From the NCBI GenBank assembly GCA_018333075.1, contig BORH01000003.1:186001-250000 (forward strand): a stretch of 64,000 nucleotides of DNA, given 5' to 3'. The notes under the pieces are model-generated. The model was not told where the DNA came from. It did not search any database and saw only the letters and a list, made by a program, of their open reading frames with translations. This document shows, piece after piece, positions 17,000 through 26,053 of the stretch (the stretch's first letter is position 1; every line of letters starts with the position of its first letter). The translations under genes were made by a program, and so were the position numbers. Origin of the DNA: Heyndrickxia sporothermodurans (lineage in GTDB: Bacteria; Bacillota; Bacilli; Bacillales; Bacillaceae_C).

Positions 17000-18193
17000 A
17001 TGTCTTCGTTTGTTTCCAAACGGGTTCAAGGGTTGCCGCCTTATTTATTTTCAGTGATTGATGAGAAAAAGAAACGGTTACAGGAAAAGGGAGTAGATGT
17101 CATAGATTTAGGAATTGGTGCACCTGATTTACCGACTCCAGACTTTATTGTTGACCGCCTGAGCAAGGAATTGAACGATCCGAGTAATTTTAAATACTCC
17201 GGATATTCCGGGTGTCAGGAATTTCGTGAGGCAGTAGCTGATTTTTATAAGAGACAATATGATGTAGAATTAGACCCGAATACAGAAGTTCTTACATTAA
17301 TTGGTTCAAAGGAAGGGATTGCACACGCAATTCCTGCGATGATTGATCCGGGGGATGCGGTCCTTATTCCAGACCCAGGTTATCCAGTTTATCGAACTGC
17401 TACCTATCTTGCAGGCGGTGATTGCATTGATTTGCCACTCGACTCAAATGACGGTTACCGTCCAAATTTTTCACGACTTTCTCAAACTATCTGTGAAAAG
17501 GCGAAGCTCATGTTTTTAAACTATCCAGGAAATCCTACAGCTGCAACTGTTGAGTTAGATGTTTTCGAGGAAGCAGTTGCCTTCGCAAAAAAACACCAAA
17601 TTGGTGTCATTCATGATTCTGCATATGGTTTAGTTACTTTTGATCAATTTCATGCCCCAAGTATTTTACAAGTTAAAAATGCAAAAGAACTCGCAATTGA
17701 ATTTGGTTCGCTATCAAAAAGCTTTAATATGACTGGATGGCGTATTGGCTATGTGGTTGGAAATAGTAAAATTATTCGAGCATTATCAAATATTAAAAGC
17801 AATATTGATACGAGTCAATTTTTGCCGATTCAAAAGGCCGCAGCAGAAGCGTTAAAAAGTGACTATAAAACCGTTGAGCAAAACAATAGCATTTACAATG
17901 AACGTCTAGAGAAAATGCTGGATGCACTGAAAGGGATAGGAGTTAATGTAGAGAAGCCTCGGGGATCATTTTTTATTTGGGCGCCTGTACCAAAGGGGTT
18001 TACTTCCCAACAGTTTGCTGAAAAATTGTTGGAGGAGGCAGGAGTCATAATTACCCCAGGTAATTCCTTTGGACCATCTGGTGAAGGCTATTTCCGAATT
18101 TCTTTATCTGTCCCAACGAACCGTTTAGATGAAGCAGTTAGAAGAATAAAATCTCTGAATCTTGAGGTGACAAAGAATGTCCCAAACCATTGA
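17000..18193 (+). CDS. PLP-dependent class I/II aminotransferase
   Basis: Fold-type I aminotransferase, 397 residues from ATG 17000. PLP-site residues: Asn174 in NYPGNPT, Asp206/Tyr209 in HDSAYG, Schiff-base Lys240 in SLSKSFNMTGWRIGY. The closest remembered group is LL-diaminopimelate/aspartate aminotransferase-like proteins that act on long dicarboxylic amino acids. An upstream in-frame ATG (16898) would add 34 residues through the palindromes, so the start after GGGGAATGGA is preferred. First gene of an operon; its end overlaps the next gene by 17 bp. Suggested reaction: 2-aminoadipate to 2-oxoadipate (inference from the neighbours). Confidence 0.9.
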   Translation: MSSFVSKRVQGLPPYLFSVIDEKKKRLQEKGVDVIDLGIGAPDLPTPDFIVDRLSKELNDPSNFKYSGYSGCQEFREAVADFYKRQYDVELDPNTEVLTLIGSKEGIAHAIPAMIDPGDAVLIPDPGYPVYRTATYLAGGDCIDLPLDSNDGYRPNFSRLSQTICEKAKLMFLNYPGNPTAATVELDVFEEAVAFAKKHQIGVIHDSAYGLVTFDQFHAPSILQVKNAKELAIEFGSLSKSFNMTGWRIGYVVGNSKIIRALSNIKSNIDTSQFLPIQKAAAEALKSDYKTVEQNNSIYNERLEKMLDALKGIGVNVEKPRGSFFIWAPVPKGFTSQQFAEKLLEEAGVIITPGNSFGPSGEGYFRISLSVPTNRLDEAVRRIKSLNLEVTKNVPNH

Positions 18194-19853
18194 GAAAAAA
18201 CAGAAAAAGCAATTCATGTCGGGTGCAAAGGCAATCATTGAATGCATGAAAATTGAAGAGGTCACCAAGGTTTTTTGTGTACCAGGTGAAAGTTATCTGC
18301 CTGTTTTAGATGCAATCTATGATGAACCAACGATTGAATTAATTTCTGCAAGGCATGAAGGCGGAGCTTCCTTTATGGCGGAAGGGTATGCGAAAGCGAC
18401 TGGAAAACCTGGGGTGGTTATGGCAACTCGTGGTGTCGGAGGTGCGAACCTCGCGATTGGCGTTCATACTGCGTTTCAGGATTCTACACCTATGGTTGTA
18501 TTTTTAGGTCAGGTGCATAGTAAATTCCGTGGGCGTGAAGGCTTTCAGGAAGTCGATCTAGATCAATTTTTCGGTCACATTGCTAAATGGACAGTTGAAA
18601 TTAAGGATGCAGAAAGAGTTCCCGAATTCGTACAAAGAGCATTCCGAATCGCCCAAACAGGAAGACCGGGACCGGTCGTTCTTTCCCTGCCAGAGGATAT
18701 GTTAAAGCTTGAATGTGAAATGCTGTTTGGACCAAAGGTTAGTATCCCTAGACCATCTCCTTCTTCGCAAGAGATCTTGCAAATTGAAAATATTTTAAGT
18801 CAAGCAAAAAATCCGCTAATTATTGCCGGTGGAGGAGTCATCCATTCTGAAGGAGAACAAGAACTAATTGAATTTGCAGAAAAATACCATCTTCCTGTAA
18901 TGGCAGCATTCCGAAGACATGATGTTTTTCCAAATAACCATCCTTTGTATGTTGGTCATCTAGGTTTGGGCACTGCTAAAGGAATTATTGAAACAGTGAA
19001 GGAAGCTGATTGTGTTCTAGCGATTGGTACCAGACTATCTGAAGTGACAACTCAAGACTACACATTATTATCCCCAGAACAAAAACTTATTCATATTGAC
19101 ATCCATGCAGAAATGCTGGGAAATGTTTATCCGCCTGAGGTTGGGATTGTAGCAGATGCAAGAAAAACATTGCTTGCCTGCTTAAATGTAAATATTGTAC
19201 CTACCTGGAAAGAATGGGCAGATAAGTGTCACCGCACCTATGAACAAGCTTCTACGCTAACAAAGACTAATCAAAAAGAAAAACTTACAAATTTTGATGT
19301 TATCGATCTACTACAAAACCTACTTCCAGAGAACACGATACTGACGAATGATGCAGGAAATTTTGCAGGCTGGCTCCACTCGTATTTTCAATTTCATACA
19401 AAAAGAACCTATGTTGGTCCAACATCTGGTGCGATGGGATATGGGCTCCCAGCAGCTATAGGTGTGAAACTGGCACATCCTGATCGAGTGGTGGTTTCCC
19501 TATCAGGTGATGGTGGAATGATGATGACAGTACAAGAGCTAGAAACAGCATCGAGATACAATATTCCTGTCATAAGTATTGTTTTTAATAACCAAATGTA
19601 TGGAACGATCCGTATGCATCAAGAAATGCACTATCCGAATAAAATTAGTGGCACAGATTTAGGGAATATCGATTTTATCAGCTTGGCGCACTCATTAAAT
19701 GCAAATGGAGTGAAGGCAAATACAAGAGTAGAATTTGCAATTGCATTGAAAGAAGCAATGAAATCAAATAAACCAACTGTCATCGAAATAGAAATGGATC
19801 AGGAACAAATCTCTACTTCAAAAACGATTCAGCAAATTCGTGAGCAATCATAA
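18177..19853 (+). CDS. Thiamine-diphosphate enzyme of the acetolactate synthase-like family
   Basis: Decarboxylase or carboligase of 558 residues. The N-terminal domain has the catalytic Glu61 in ARHEGGASFMAEGYA; the middle domain AGGGVIHSEGEQEL; the C-terminal ThDP motif runs from GDGG (444-447) to NN (471-472). The usual acetolactate synthase FAD and small-subunit features cannot be judged by eye. ATG follows GAGGTGACAAAG inside the aminotransferase gene, so translation is coupled. No biosynthetic ilv genes are nearby. In this operon it could decarboxylate the 2-oxo acid made by the aminotransferase, for example 2-oxoadipate to glutarate semialdehyde; that is inference. Confidence 0.88.
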   Translation: MSQTIEKKQKKQFMSGAKAIIECMKIEEVTKVFCVPGESYLPVLDAIYDEPTIELISARHEGGASFMAEGYAKATGKPGVVMATRGVGGANLAIGVHTAFQDSTPMVVFLGQVHSKFRGREGFQEVDLDQFFGHIAKWTVEIKDAERVPEFVQRAFRIAQTGRPGPVVLSLPEDMLKLECEMLFGPKVSIPRPSPSSQEILQIENILSQAKNPLIIAGGGVIHSEGEQELIEFAEKYHLPVMAAFRRHDVFPNNHPLYVGHLGLGTAKGIIETVKEADCVLAIGTRLSEVTTQDYTLLSPEQKLIHIDIHAEMLGNVYPPEVGIVADARKTLLACLNVNIVPTWKEWADKCHRTYEQASTLTKTNQKEKLTNFDVIDLLQNLLPENTILTNDAGNFAGWLHSYFQFHTKRTYVGPTSGAMGYGLPAAIGVKLAHPDRVVVSLSGDGGMMMTVQELETASRYNIPVISIVFNNQMYGTIRMHQEMHYPNKISGTDLGNIDFISLAHSLNANGVKANTRVEFAIALKEAMKSNKPTVIEIEMDQEQISTSKTIQQIREQS

Positions 19854-19870
19854 ATAAAAAGGAGATGTTG

Positions 19871-21376
19871 ATGATGTCAAATGCAGTACTTAGCGGAGAA
19901 AAGGTTGTTAACTATATTGATGGGGAATGGTGTGAATCAGCTTCGGATAAATATACCGCTATTATTAATCCTGCAACAGGAGAATCCATTGGTGAAATTT
20001 TATTATCAACAAAAGAAGATGTGAACCGTGCCGTAGAAGCTGCTAAAAAGGCGCAAAAGCAATGGGCGTTAGTTCCTGCTCCACAACGTGCAGAGCTGTT
20101 ATATCGTGTAGGTTTGATTATGAAGGAAAGAAAGGAAGAATTATCCCGTATTTTGACTCAGGAAATGGGGAAGGTCATTGAGGAAGCGCGTGGAGAGGTG
20201 CAAGAAGGTATCGATATGGCCTTTTACATGGCTGGTGAAGGAAGACGATTATTTGGTCAAACTACACCATCAGAGCTAAAAGATAAGTTTGCTATGAGTA
20301 TTCGTGTTCCTGTAGGGATAGTAGGTATTATTACACCGTGGAATTTTCCGATTGCTATTGCTACATGGAAGTCATTCCCTGCAATTGTTGGTGGGAATGC
20401 AGTAATATGGAAGCCAGCAACAGAGACGCCATTAATGGCAAGAGAACTTGTAAAAATCTTTGAAGAGGCAGGTTTACCAAAAGGAATCATTAATCTTGTA
20501 TGTGGTTCAGGTTCCGAAGTAGGAAATGCAATGGTTGAGCATCCAGAAATTGATGTCATTTCTTTTACAGGTTCAAATGAAGTGGGGCGTTCTATAGCAG
20601 AAACCTGTGGTCGGTTATTAAAACGTGTTTCCTTAGAAATGGGAGGAAAAAATGCTGTAATTGTAATGGATGATGCGGATTTAACTCTTGCTGTTGAAGG
20701 GATTCTATGGAGTGCATTTGGAACAAGCGGACAAAGATGCACAGCTTGCAGCAGAGTAATTGTTCACGAAAGTGTTAAAGAACAGTTGGAGGAAAGACTT
20801 TTATCAGCAATGGAGAAGCTAACACTTGGAAATGGATTAGACGAGAGTGTGAAAATAGGTCCTGTTATTAATGGAAGTGCCCTTCAAAAAATTCATGAGT
20901 ATGTTGGAATTGGCAAAGATGAAGGTGCCAAACTTTTGACAGGAGGATCGATCTTAAATGATGAAAAGTATGGAAATGGTTATTATTATGCACCAACCTT
21001 ATTTACAGATGTCCGATCTGATATGAGAATTGCACAAGAGGAAATCTTTGGACCAGTTGTATCTATTATTCCTGTAAAAAGCTTTGAGGAAGCAATTGAA
21101 GTGAATAATGGTGTTACATATGGCTTATCAAGCTCAATTTTTACTCGAGATGTGAATCGAGTATTTGCTGCCCAACGTGATTTAGATACCGGAATTGTCT
21201 ATGTAAATGCGGGAACAACTGGTGCAGAAATTCATTTGCCTTTTGGAGGAACGAAGGGAACGGGTAACGGTCATCGTGATTCAGGGGTTCAAGCATTAGA
21301 TGTTTTCACGGAATGGAAGAGTGTTTATGTAGATTATAGCGGGAAGCTACAACGAGCACAAATTGATGTTGAGTAA
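19871..21376 (+). CDS. NAD(P)-dependent aldehyde dehydrogenase
   Basis: ALDH superfamily protein of about 500 residues, complete. TPWNFPIAI, catalytic Glu in SLEMGGKN (about 256), catalytic Cys in GQRCTACSR (about 290), and the closing IHLPFGGTKGTGNGHRD. That ending is typical of the ALDH7/semialdehyde group (aminoadipate-semialdehyde dehydrogenase, antiquitin-like) and related enzymes. ATG codons at 19865, 19871 and 19874 compete; GGAG at 19861-19864 favours 19871 or 19874. Between the ThDP enzyme and the lysine-dehydrogenase-like gene, it is placed to oxidise aminoadipate 6-semialdehyde to 2-aminoadipate, or glutarate semialdehyde to glutarate. Confidence 0.9.
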   Translation: MMSNAVLSGEKVVNYIDGEWCESASDKYTAIINPATGESIGEILLSTKEDVNRAVEAAKKAQKQWALVPAPQRAELLYRVGLIMKERKEELSRILTQEMGKVIEEARGEVQEGIDMAFYMAGEGRRLFGQTTPSELKDKFAMSIRVPVGIVGIITPWNFPIAIATWKSFPAIVGGNAVIWKPATETPLMARELVKIFEEAGLPKGIINLVCGSGSEVGNAMVEHPEIDVISFTGSNEVGRSIAETCGRLLKRVSLEMGGKNAVIVMDDADLTLAVEGILWSAFGTSGQRCTACSRVIVHESVKEQLEERLLSAMEKLTLGNGLDESVKIGPVINGSALQKIHEYVGIGKDEGAKLLTGGSILNDEKYGNGYYYAPTLFTDVRSDMRIAQEEIFGPVVSIIPVKSFEEAIEVNNGVTYGLSSSIFTRDVNRVFAAQRDLDTGIVYVNAGTTGAEIHLPFGGTKGTGNGHRDSGVQALDVFTEWKSVYVDYSGKLQRAQIDVE

Positions 21377-21430
21377 TTATTTTTTATATTAAATGCAGAT
21401 TAGATTTTGACTAATAAGGAGGAAATAGGT

Positions 21431-22603
21431 ATGAAAATCGCAGTTTTAGGTGCAGGTCTAATGGGAAAAGAGGCTACAAGAGACTTAGTGAATAGCTCAG
21501 GGGTGGAAAAAGTTACACTAGCAGATGTTGATATTAATAGAGCAGAAACTGTTTGTCAGCAATTGAATTCTTCTAAACTTTCTGCGGCATATCTGGATGC
21601 AACGAATCAGGATCAATTAGCGAATTTTATTCGTGATTATGATGTGGTTATTAATGCTTTATTCTATACATTTAACGAAAAGGTGGCGAGAGCAGCGATT
21701 GATGTAGGTGTCAATTGTGTAGACCTTGGAGGACATATTGGCCATGCAACAGACCATGTATTAGCGTTGAATGAGGAAGCGAAAAATGCGGGTGTTACTT
21801 TGATACCGGATTTAGGAGTGGCACCTGGAATGATCAATATTCTTTCTGGATACGGTGCGAGTCAACTAGATGAAGTGAAGTCTATTAAAATTTATGTGGG
21901 CGGGATTCCAGTTGTACCTGAGCCACCATTAGAATACAACCACGTATTTTCAATGGAGGGTGTCTTTGATCATTATACTGATCCATCGTTAGTGATAAGG
22001 AATGGTATTAAGCAGGAGGTTCCATCATTATCAGAAATTGAAACGATTCATTTTGAACGATTTGGACCACTTGAAGCTTTTCATACAGCAGGTGGAACAT
22101 CTACTCTTTCAATATCTTATCCAAATGTAGAAACATTGGAGTATAAAACGATTCGTTATCGTGGTCATGCTGAAAAGTTCCAGTTGCTTGTTGACTTAAA
22201 TCTAACAAGAAATGATTATGAGGTGGAAGTGAATGGTCAAAAAATTAAACCAAGGGATGTCCTTTTGAAAGCATTAGATCCAATTGTAGAGCTAGGAGAA
22301 AAAGATGATGCAGTCCTCCTTCGTGTAATTGTTGAAGGAACAAAAGCTGGGGAAAAGAAAAAGTTCGAGTATGAATTAGTGACTTATAAGGATCGTGAAC
22401 ATCAGGTGACGGCTATGGCACGTGCAACAGCTAATACAATTTCAGTCGTTGCACAAATGATTGGTAGTGGACTTATTACTGAAAAAGGTGTTTTTACTCC
22501 AGAAACAATTGTACCTGGGAAAGCATATATAGAAGAAATGGCTAAGAGAGATGTAAATATTATTGATAAATCTGAACAAACTCGTGCAAACGTTCATGTA
22601 TGA
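21431..22603 (+). CDS. Saccharopine-dehydrogenase-like protein, probable L-lysine 6-dehydrogenase
   Basis: NAD(P)-binding oxidoreductase of 390 residues from ATG 21431 after [29 protein letters not shown] is the dinucleotide loop; [32 protein letters not shown] and [18 protein letters not shown] follow. From memory this run closely matches lysine 6-dehydrogenase of Geobacillus, which deaminates lysine oxidatively to 2-aminoadipate 6-semialdehyde (spontaneously piperideine-6-carboxylate). Saccharopine reductase is the alternative, but no saccharopine-forming partner is here. Last structural gene of the operon. An alignment to characterised LysDH would settle it. Confidence 0.83.
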   Translation: MKIAVLGAGLMGKEATRDLVNSSGVEKVTLADVDINRAETVCQQLNSSKLSAAYLDATNQDQLANFIRDYDVVINALFYTFNEKVARAAIDVGVNCVDLGGHIGHATDHVLALNEEAKNAGVTLIPDLGVAPGMINILSGYGASQLDEVKSIKIYVGGIPVVPEPPLEYNHVFSMEGVFDHYTDPSLVIRNGIKQEVPSLSEIETIHFERFGPLEAFHTAGGTSTLSISYPNVETLEYKTIRYRGHAEKFQLLVDLNLTRNDYEVEVNGQKIKPRDVLLKALDPIVELGEKDDAVLLRVIVEGTKAGEKKKFEYELVTYKDREHQVTAMARATANTISVVAQMIGSGLITEKGVFTPETIVPGKAYIEEMAKRDVNIIDKSEQTRANVHV

Positions 22604-22617
22604 TAATGATTAAACAT

Positions 22618-22642
22618 ACTCCCTCTATGTATTAGAGGGAGT
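22618..22642 (+). terminator. Hairpin between the operon and the IclR gene
   Basis: Perfect 10-bp stem (22618-22627 with 22633-22642) and a 5-base loop, but only a weak AT tail, so it may attenuate or stabilise the message and not stop it fully. Confidence 0.6.
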
Positions 22643-22686
22643 TATAATTAGGTCTAATAAAGCCTATTTGAAGGAGTCAGACAATC

Positions 22687-23427
22687 GTGAATCAAAGCGT
22701 AATTAAAGCGTTAAGTCTACTGGACTATTTTACGGAAGAAAAACCAGAATTAAGTTTAAAAGAAATTACGGAACTTGTTCAATTGCCAAAACCAACCGTT
22801 TATCGACTACTTTCTTCACTAGAATATTGTGGGTTTCTTACGAAAACAAAGGATTTTGAATACGATAAACGATATAAACTTGGTTTAAAGCTGCTGGAGC
22901 TTGGACAATTGGTTTCCGAACAGTTAGAGCTAAGAAAAGTGACTTTGCCCTTAATGAAAAAACTAGCAAATGAAATAAATGAGGTCGTTCATCTCGTTAT
23001 AGTAAATAATAATGAAGCCGTGTATATTGAAAAAGTAGAAAGTACTCATGCCTTGCGTTTATATACGAGAATTGGAAAAAGATCACCACTTTATCTAGGG
23101 TCGGGTCCTAAACTATTATTTGCTTTTTTACCAGAGGAAAAAAGAGATGAAATTTTAAGTAATTTAAATCATCATCAATGTAATGAGGAAAGGTTAAAAA
23201 AGGAAGTAGAAGAAATTCAACAAAATGGGTATGCGATAAGTTATGGTGAGCAGGATGAGGGAACAATAGGAATATCTTTCCCTATCTTTGATTACTATGG
23301 TAAGGTGATAGCGTCGCTTGCTGTTAGTGGTCCGTCGTACCGATTTGAGGGAAATCATCTACATGTGATTAAAGAAAGCACGAAGAAAATAGCAGAAAAT
23401 ATTTCTTCGGAATTAGGATACAGGTAA
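22687..23427 (+). CDS. IclR-family transcriptional regulator
   Basis: Regulator of 246 residues: N-terminal winged HTH (LKEITELVQLPKPTVYRLLS, about 23-45) followed by the IclR effector-binding domain (about 75-246; IGKRSPLYLGSGPKLLFA, GYAISYGEQDEGTIGISFPI). IclR proteins usually repress, sometimes activate, a neighbouring catabolic operon in response to an organic acid. GTG start after AAGGAGTCAGACAATC. It lies in line with the aminotransferase-to-lysine-dehydrogenase operon and is its likely regulator. Confidence 0.92.
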   Translation: MNQSVIKALSLLDYFTEEKPELSLKEITELVQLPKPTVYRLLSSLEYCGFLTKTKDFEYDKRYKLGLKLLELGQLVSEQLELRKVTLPLMKKLANEINEVVHLVIVNNNEAVYIEKVESTHALRLYTRIGKRSPLYLGSGPKLLFAFLPEEKRDEILSNLNHHQCNEERLKKEVEEIQQNGYAISYGEQDEGTIGISFPIFDYYGKVIASLAVSGPSYRFEGNHLHVIKESTKKIAENISSELGYR

Positions 23428-23471
23428 AAACAGTTTTTTTACTCATATTTAATTGCTTTGAAGCTAAATCC

Positions 23472-23506
23472 AAAGGAACTTGATTAATTCACAATCAAGT
23501 TCCTTT
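23472..23506. terminator. Bidirectional terminator shared by the IclR and FolC-like genes
   Basis: A 14-bp stem (23472-23485 with 23493-23506) and a T run. On the minus strand the FolC-like stop codon lies inside the stem. Confidence 0.9.
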
Positions 23507-24826
23507 TTTTGTTGAATTATTTATGAAATCTTTTACATAGCCAACTAAATAAAGGGAACCTGTCACTAAAACGACCTTTCCTGAATTTGATTGATCATAA
23601 ATATTATGAATGATTTTGAGTAAATCAGGTTCATATAAATAGTTAATATTTTCGAATGCCTCGATAGAATTATTTATCTCTTTTTGACTAAGATTTCGTT
23701 CATGAAAAGGATGTGGTGTTATGTGATAGATTGCCTCTTTAAAATCTATAGAACCAAGCATTTTCGCGATATCTTTATTAGAAGAGATAGATAGGATAAT
23801 ATCGGAAATAGTTAATTTTAAGGAATGAATATTCTCCTTTAAAGTTTTTAATTCTAATATATTATGGGCACCATCAAATAGAAACTTAACTCCGTTTTTT
23901 TCAACAATCTCCATACGACAGGCAATCTGGACATGTTTTAGTGCAAATTGAATAGTTTCTATATTAAAGTTATAACCAAGATACATTAGAGCATCAATTA
24001 CTGCTAAGGCATTACTAGCATTTTGGACCTGATGATTTCCGATGAGTGTGATCCTTTGATCCTCTAAACGAAAATGTTCCCCTTTAAAATGAAAAATGCT
24101 CCCAGATTCATCGCTGTGCTTAATTAAATAGACATAATCACGATTCATGAAAAGATAGTTCGATTCATCATGTGCTTCAATTTTTAATAAATAATTGCGT
24201 GCTTGAACATTATTCATGCCACAAATAACATATTTAGTTGAATGCTTAATAATGCAAGACTTATCAATAATAATGTCTTCGATTGTTGATCCTAATAAAT
24301 GGGCATGGTCCATCGTAATCTCTGTTAGAACAGCGATAATTGGGTCAATAACATTAGATGGATCTGCCTTTCCTCCAACTCCGTTTTCAAATACAACTAG
24401 TTCAACTCTTTTTCTTTGAAAAAATAGAAGTGCAATAACAATCATTACATGCATATGTCCAACTTCATGTTCTAGATGATAAAATTTCAATTTTTCTTCT
24501 ATCTCAATAACAATAGAGGCAAATTCCTCATTAGTAATTAATTGCCCATTACAAGAAAATCTTTCTTCATAGCGGGTGAGATGTGGTCCGGTAAAAAGAC
24601 CATGATTATACTCATGATAAGTAAGAATCGATGAAATCAAATGGGCAGTGCTCCCTTTCCCACATGAGCCTGTAATTTGAATAAATTTGAATTGATCTAG
24701 ATTAATCGAGAACAATTCAAGTAAATCCCACATAATTTGGTGGTGAAAACCATTCTTACGATTCATTGAGCGACTATTAAATTGAGAGAGAAAATTTAAA
24801 GCTTGATGGTATTGTGTTTTCCTCAC
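23495..24826 (-). CDS. FolC-like Mur-ligase family protein
   Basis: ATP-dependent ligase of 443 residues. P-loop GSCGKGST (53-60), GLFTGPHLTRYEERFSCNG (substrate loop), VVFENGVGGKADPSNVIDP (Mur-ligase Glu region), and DGAHN (about 311-315, the folyl ligase signature). FolC adds glutamate to dihydropteroate or folate. This copy is divergent: SCGKGST in place of the usual TNGKGST, and it stands alone, away from valS or comC where Bacillus folC normally sits. It may be a second folylpolyglutamate synthase or a ligase for another small acid. ATG start; weak ribosome site. Confidence 0.8.
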   Translation of the reverse strand: MRKTQYHQALNFLSQFNSRSMNRKNGFHHQIMWDLLELFSINLDQFKFIQITGSCGKGSTAHLISSILTYHEYNHGLFTGPHLTRYEERFSCNGQLITNEEFASIVIEIEEKLKFYHLEHEVGHMHVMIVIALLFFQRKRVELVVFENGVGGKADPSNVIDPIIAVLTEITMDHAHLLGSTIEDIIIDKSCIIKHSTKYVICGMNNVQARNYLLKIEAHDESNYLFMNRDYVYLIKHSDESGSIFHFKGEHFRLEDQRITLIGNHQVQNASNALAVIDALMYLGYNFNIETIQFALKHVQIACRMEIVEKNGVKFLFDGAHNILELKTLKENIHSLKLTISDIILSISSNKDIAKMLGSIDFKEAIYHITPHPFHERNLSQKEINNSIEAFENINYLYEPDLLKIIHNIYDQSNSGKVVLVTGSLYLVGYVKDFINNSTKKGT

Positions 24827-25008
24827 TGTAAATGACTCCTAATATTTGTTAAGGCTTGAAATTCCTCTGTAAGTAAAAATTGAATTTCAGTAAATTAAAT
24901 GATATTACCTATAATATTGAAAGTTACTGTAGTTATTACTAAAATGATTTTACCATAGAATGATATTGCATAAAAAATAATGAAAAATACAATCAGTTAA
25001 ACAAAACA

Positions 25009-25034
25009 AATGACACCAAACGAGTAGTGTCATT
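25009..25034 (-). terminator. Terminator of the small membrane-protein gene
   Basis: An 8-bp stem (25009-25016 with 25027-25034) followed on the minus strand by a T-rich run; the upstream gene's stop codon lies within the stem. Confidence 0.7.
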
Positions 25035-25173
25035 CGTTTATTTCTTCTGGAACAGGATCAATGCTGACTGCATCCTCTGAATTTAATGCTAGTTTAAGAG
25101 CATAAGTAAATGTCCAACAGCCAAAGCCTACAGTGGTTACTAGAACACCAATTGTTATGAACCATTCAACCAT
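25030..25173 (-). CDS. Small single-pass membrane protein, 47 residues
   Basis: Minus-strand ATG at 25173 follows AAAGGGGATGAAGATA. The product begins MVEWFITIGVLVTTVGFGCW: one hydrophobic helix (about 4-30) and then an acidic tail (NSEDAVSIDPVPEEINE). The ribosome site, the terminator at its end and the helix-plus-tail design support a real gene. I do not recognise a named family. It lies alone between the FolC-like gene and an acetyltransferase. Confidence 0.65.
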   Translation of the reverse strand: MVEWFITIGVLVTTVGFGCWTFTYALKLALNSEDAVSIDPVPEEINE

Positions 25174-25236
25174 TATCTTCATCCCCTTTACTATAAAGGT
25201 ATGCGCATAAATGGCCGAAGTTTCATACTATTTCAC

Positions 25237-25800
25237 TTATTTTTCACTATTTTTAGTTCTACTCTCCCACTCTCGTTTTAGAAGACCGAAAAGCAGCATA
25301 TCATAGGCCTTTTCATTTCGTTTAATAAATTCACGATAGGCTCCTTCATTTTGAAAACCTAATTTGTTATACAAGGAAATGGCCGACTCATTATAACTAA
25401 AAACCGTTAGCTGTAGACGACGAAGATTAAGCTCGGAAAAAGCAAAATCTATCGCTAATTTCATACTTTCGTAGCCAAATCCATTTCCACGTTGCTGTTT
25501 TTCACCGATTGCAATTGAAAGCCAGCCTACTTGATGGTTCCAAAGAATATCACTTATTTCTATGTAACCAACAAATTCGTTTGTAGTTGCTGTTTTTATA
25601 GAAAAAAGATATTGGGTATTGGAATCAGTAAAATCCTCATACCATTTAGTCAATTGAGATTTTGTTCGAGGTGCAGCAGGAAGAGCATCAAAAAGATGGG
25701 CAAATTCAATATCCTCGTACCAAGTAGCTATTTTCTCTAAATCATCTTCAGTAAGTGCTGTTAATCTTACTTTATTTCCAGTTAATAAATTGTAGTCCAT
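25237..25800 (-). CDS. GNAT family N-acetyltransferase (RimJ/RimL-like)
   Basis: Acetyl-CoA-dependent transferase of 187 residues. VGWLSIAIGEKQQRGNGFGYE includes the acetyl-CoA loop (Q/RxxGxG/A); the C-terminal FSYNESAISLYNKLGFQNEG is the standard GNAT motif B. It probably acetylates a protein N-terminus, an amino acid or a polyamine. Single gene, ATG start, terminator some 150 bp before it for the next gene. Substrate not inferable. Confidence 0.88.
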   Translation of the reverse strand: MDYNLLTGNKVRLTALTEDDLEKIATWYEDIEFAHLFDALPAAPRTKSQLTKWYEDFTDSNTQYLFSIKTATTNEFVGYIEISDILWNHQVGWLSIAIGEKQQRGNGFGYESMKLAIDFAFSELNLRRLQLTVFSYNESAISLYNKLGFQNEGAYREFIKRNEKAYDMLLFGLLKREWESRTKNSEK

Positions 25801-25952
25801 GGTTTTCCCCCAATTCTTAGCTACTAGGAATATTCTGTTTATTTGGAAAAAAATCCTGCAAAAGTATTAATGAAAAAAATAATTGAATGCAGGATGTGTT
25901 TTAATCTATTATAAATCCGTGTTCTTGATAACTATTCCCCTCTAGAATAAAA

Positions 25953-25990
25953 AAATGTATTTTGTTTGATATACCAAACAAAATACATTT
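25953..25990. terminator. Strong terminator between two GNAT genes
   Basis: A perfect 16-bp stem (25953-25968 with 25975-25990) with a 6-base loop; on the minus strand it follows the gene at 26054-26563 and ends in a T-rich tract. Confidence 0.85.
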
Positions 25991-26053
25991 GTGCTTATCA
26001 TTCTATAATTCGTTTTGTAGATCTTCATAACTATGATGTATCTAGTTTTCAGT

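Noticed and set aside
20257-20742. 161-codon minus-strand ORF inside the ALDH gene
   Set aside because: Antisense shadow of the conserved ALDH core with no start signal.
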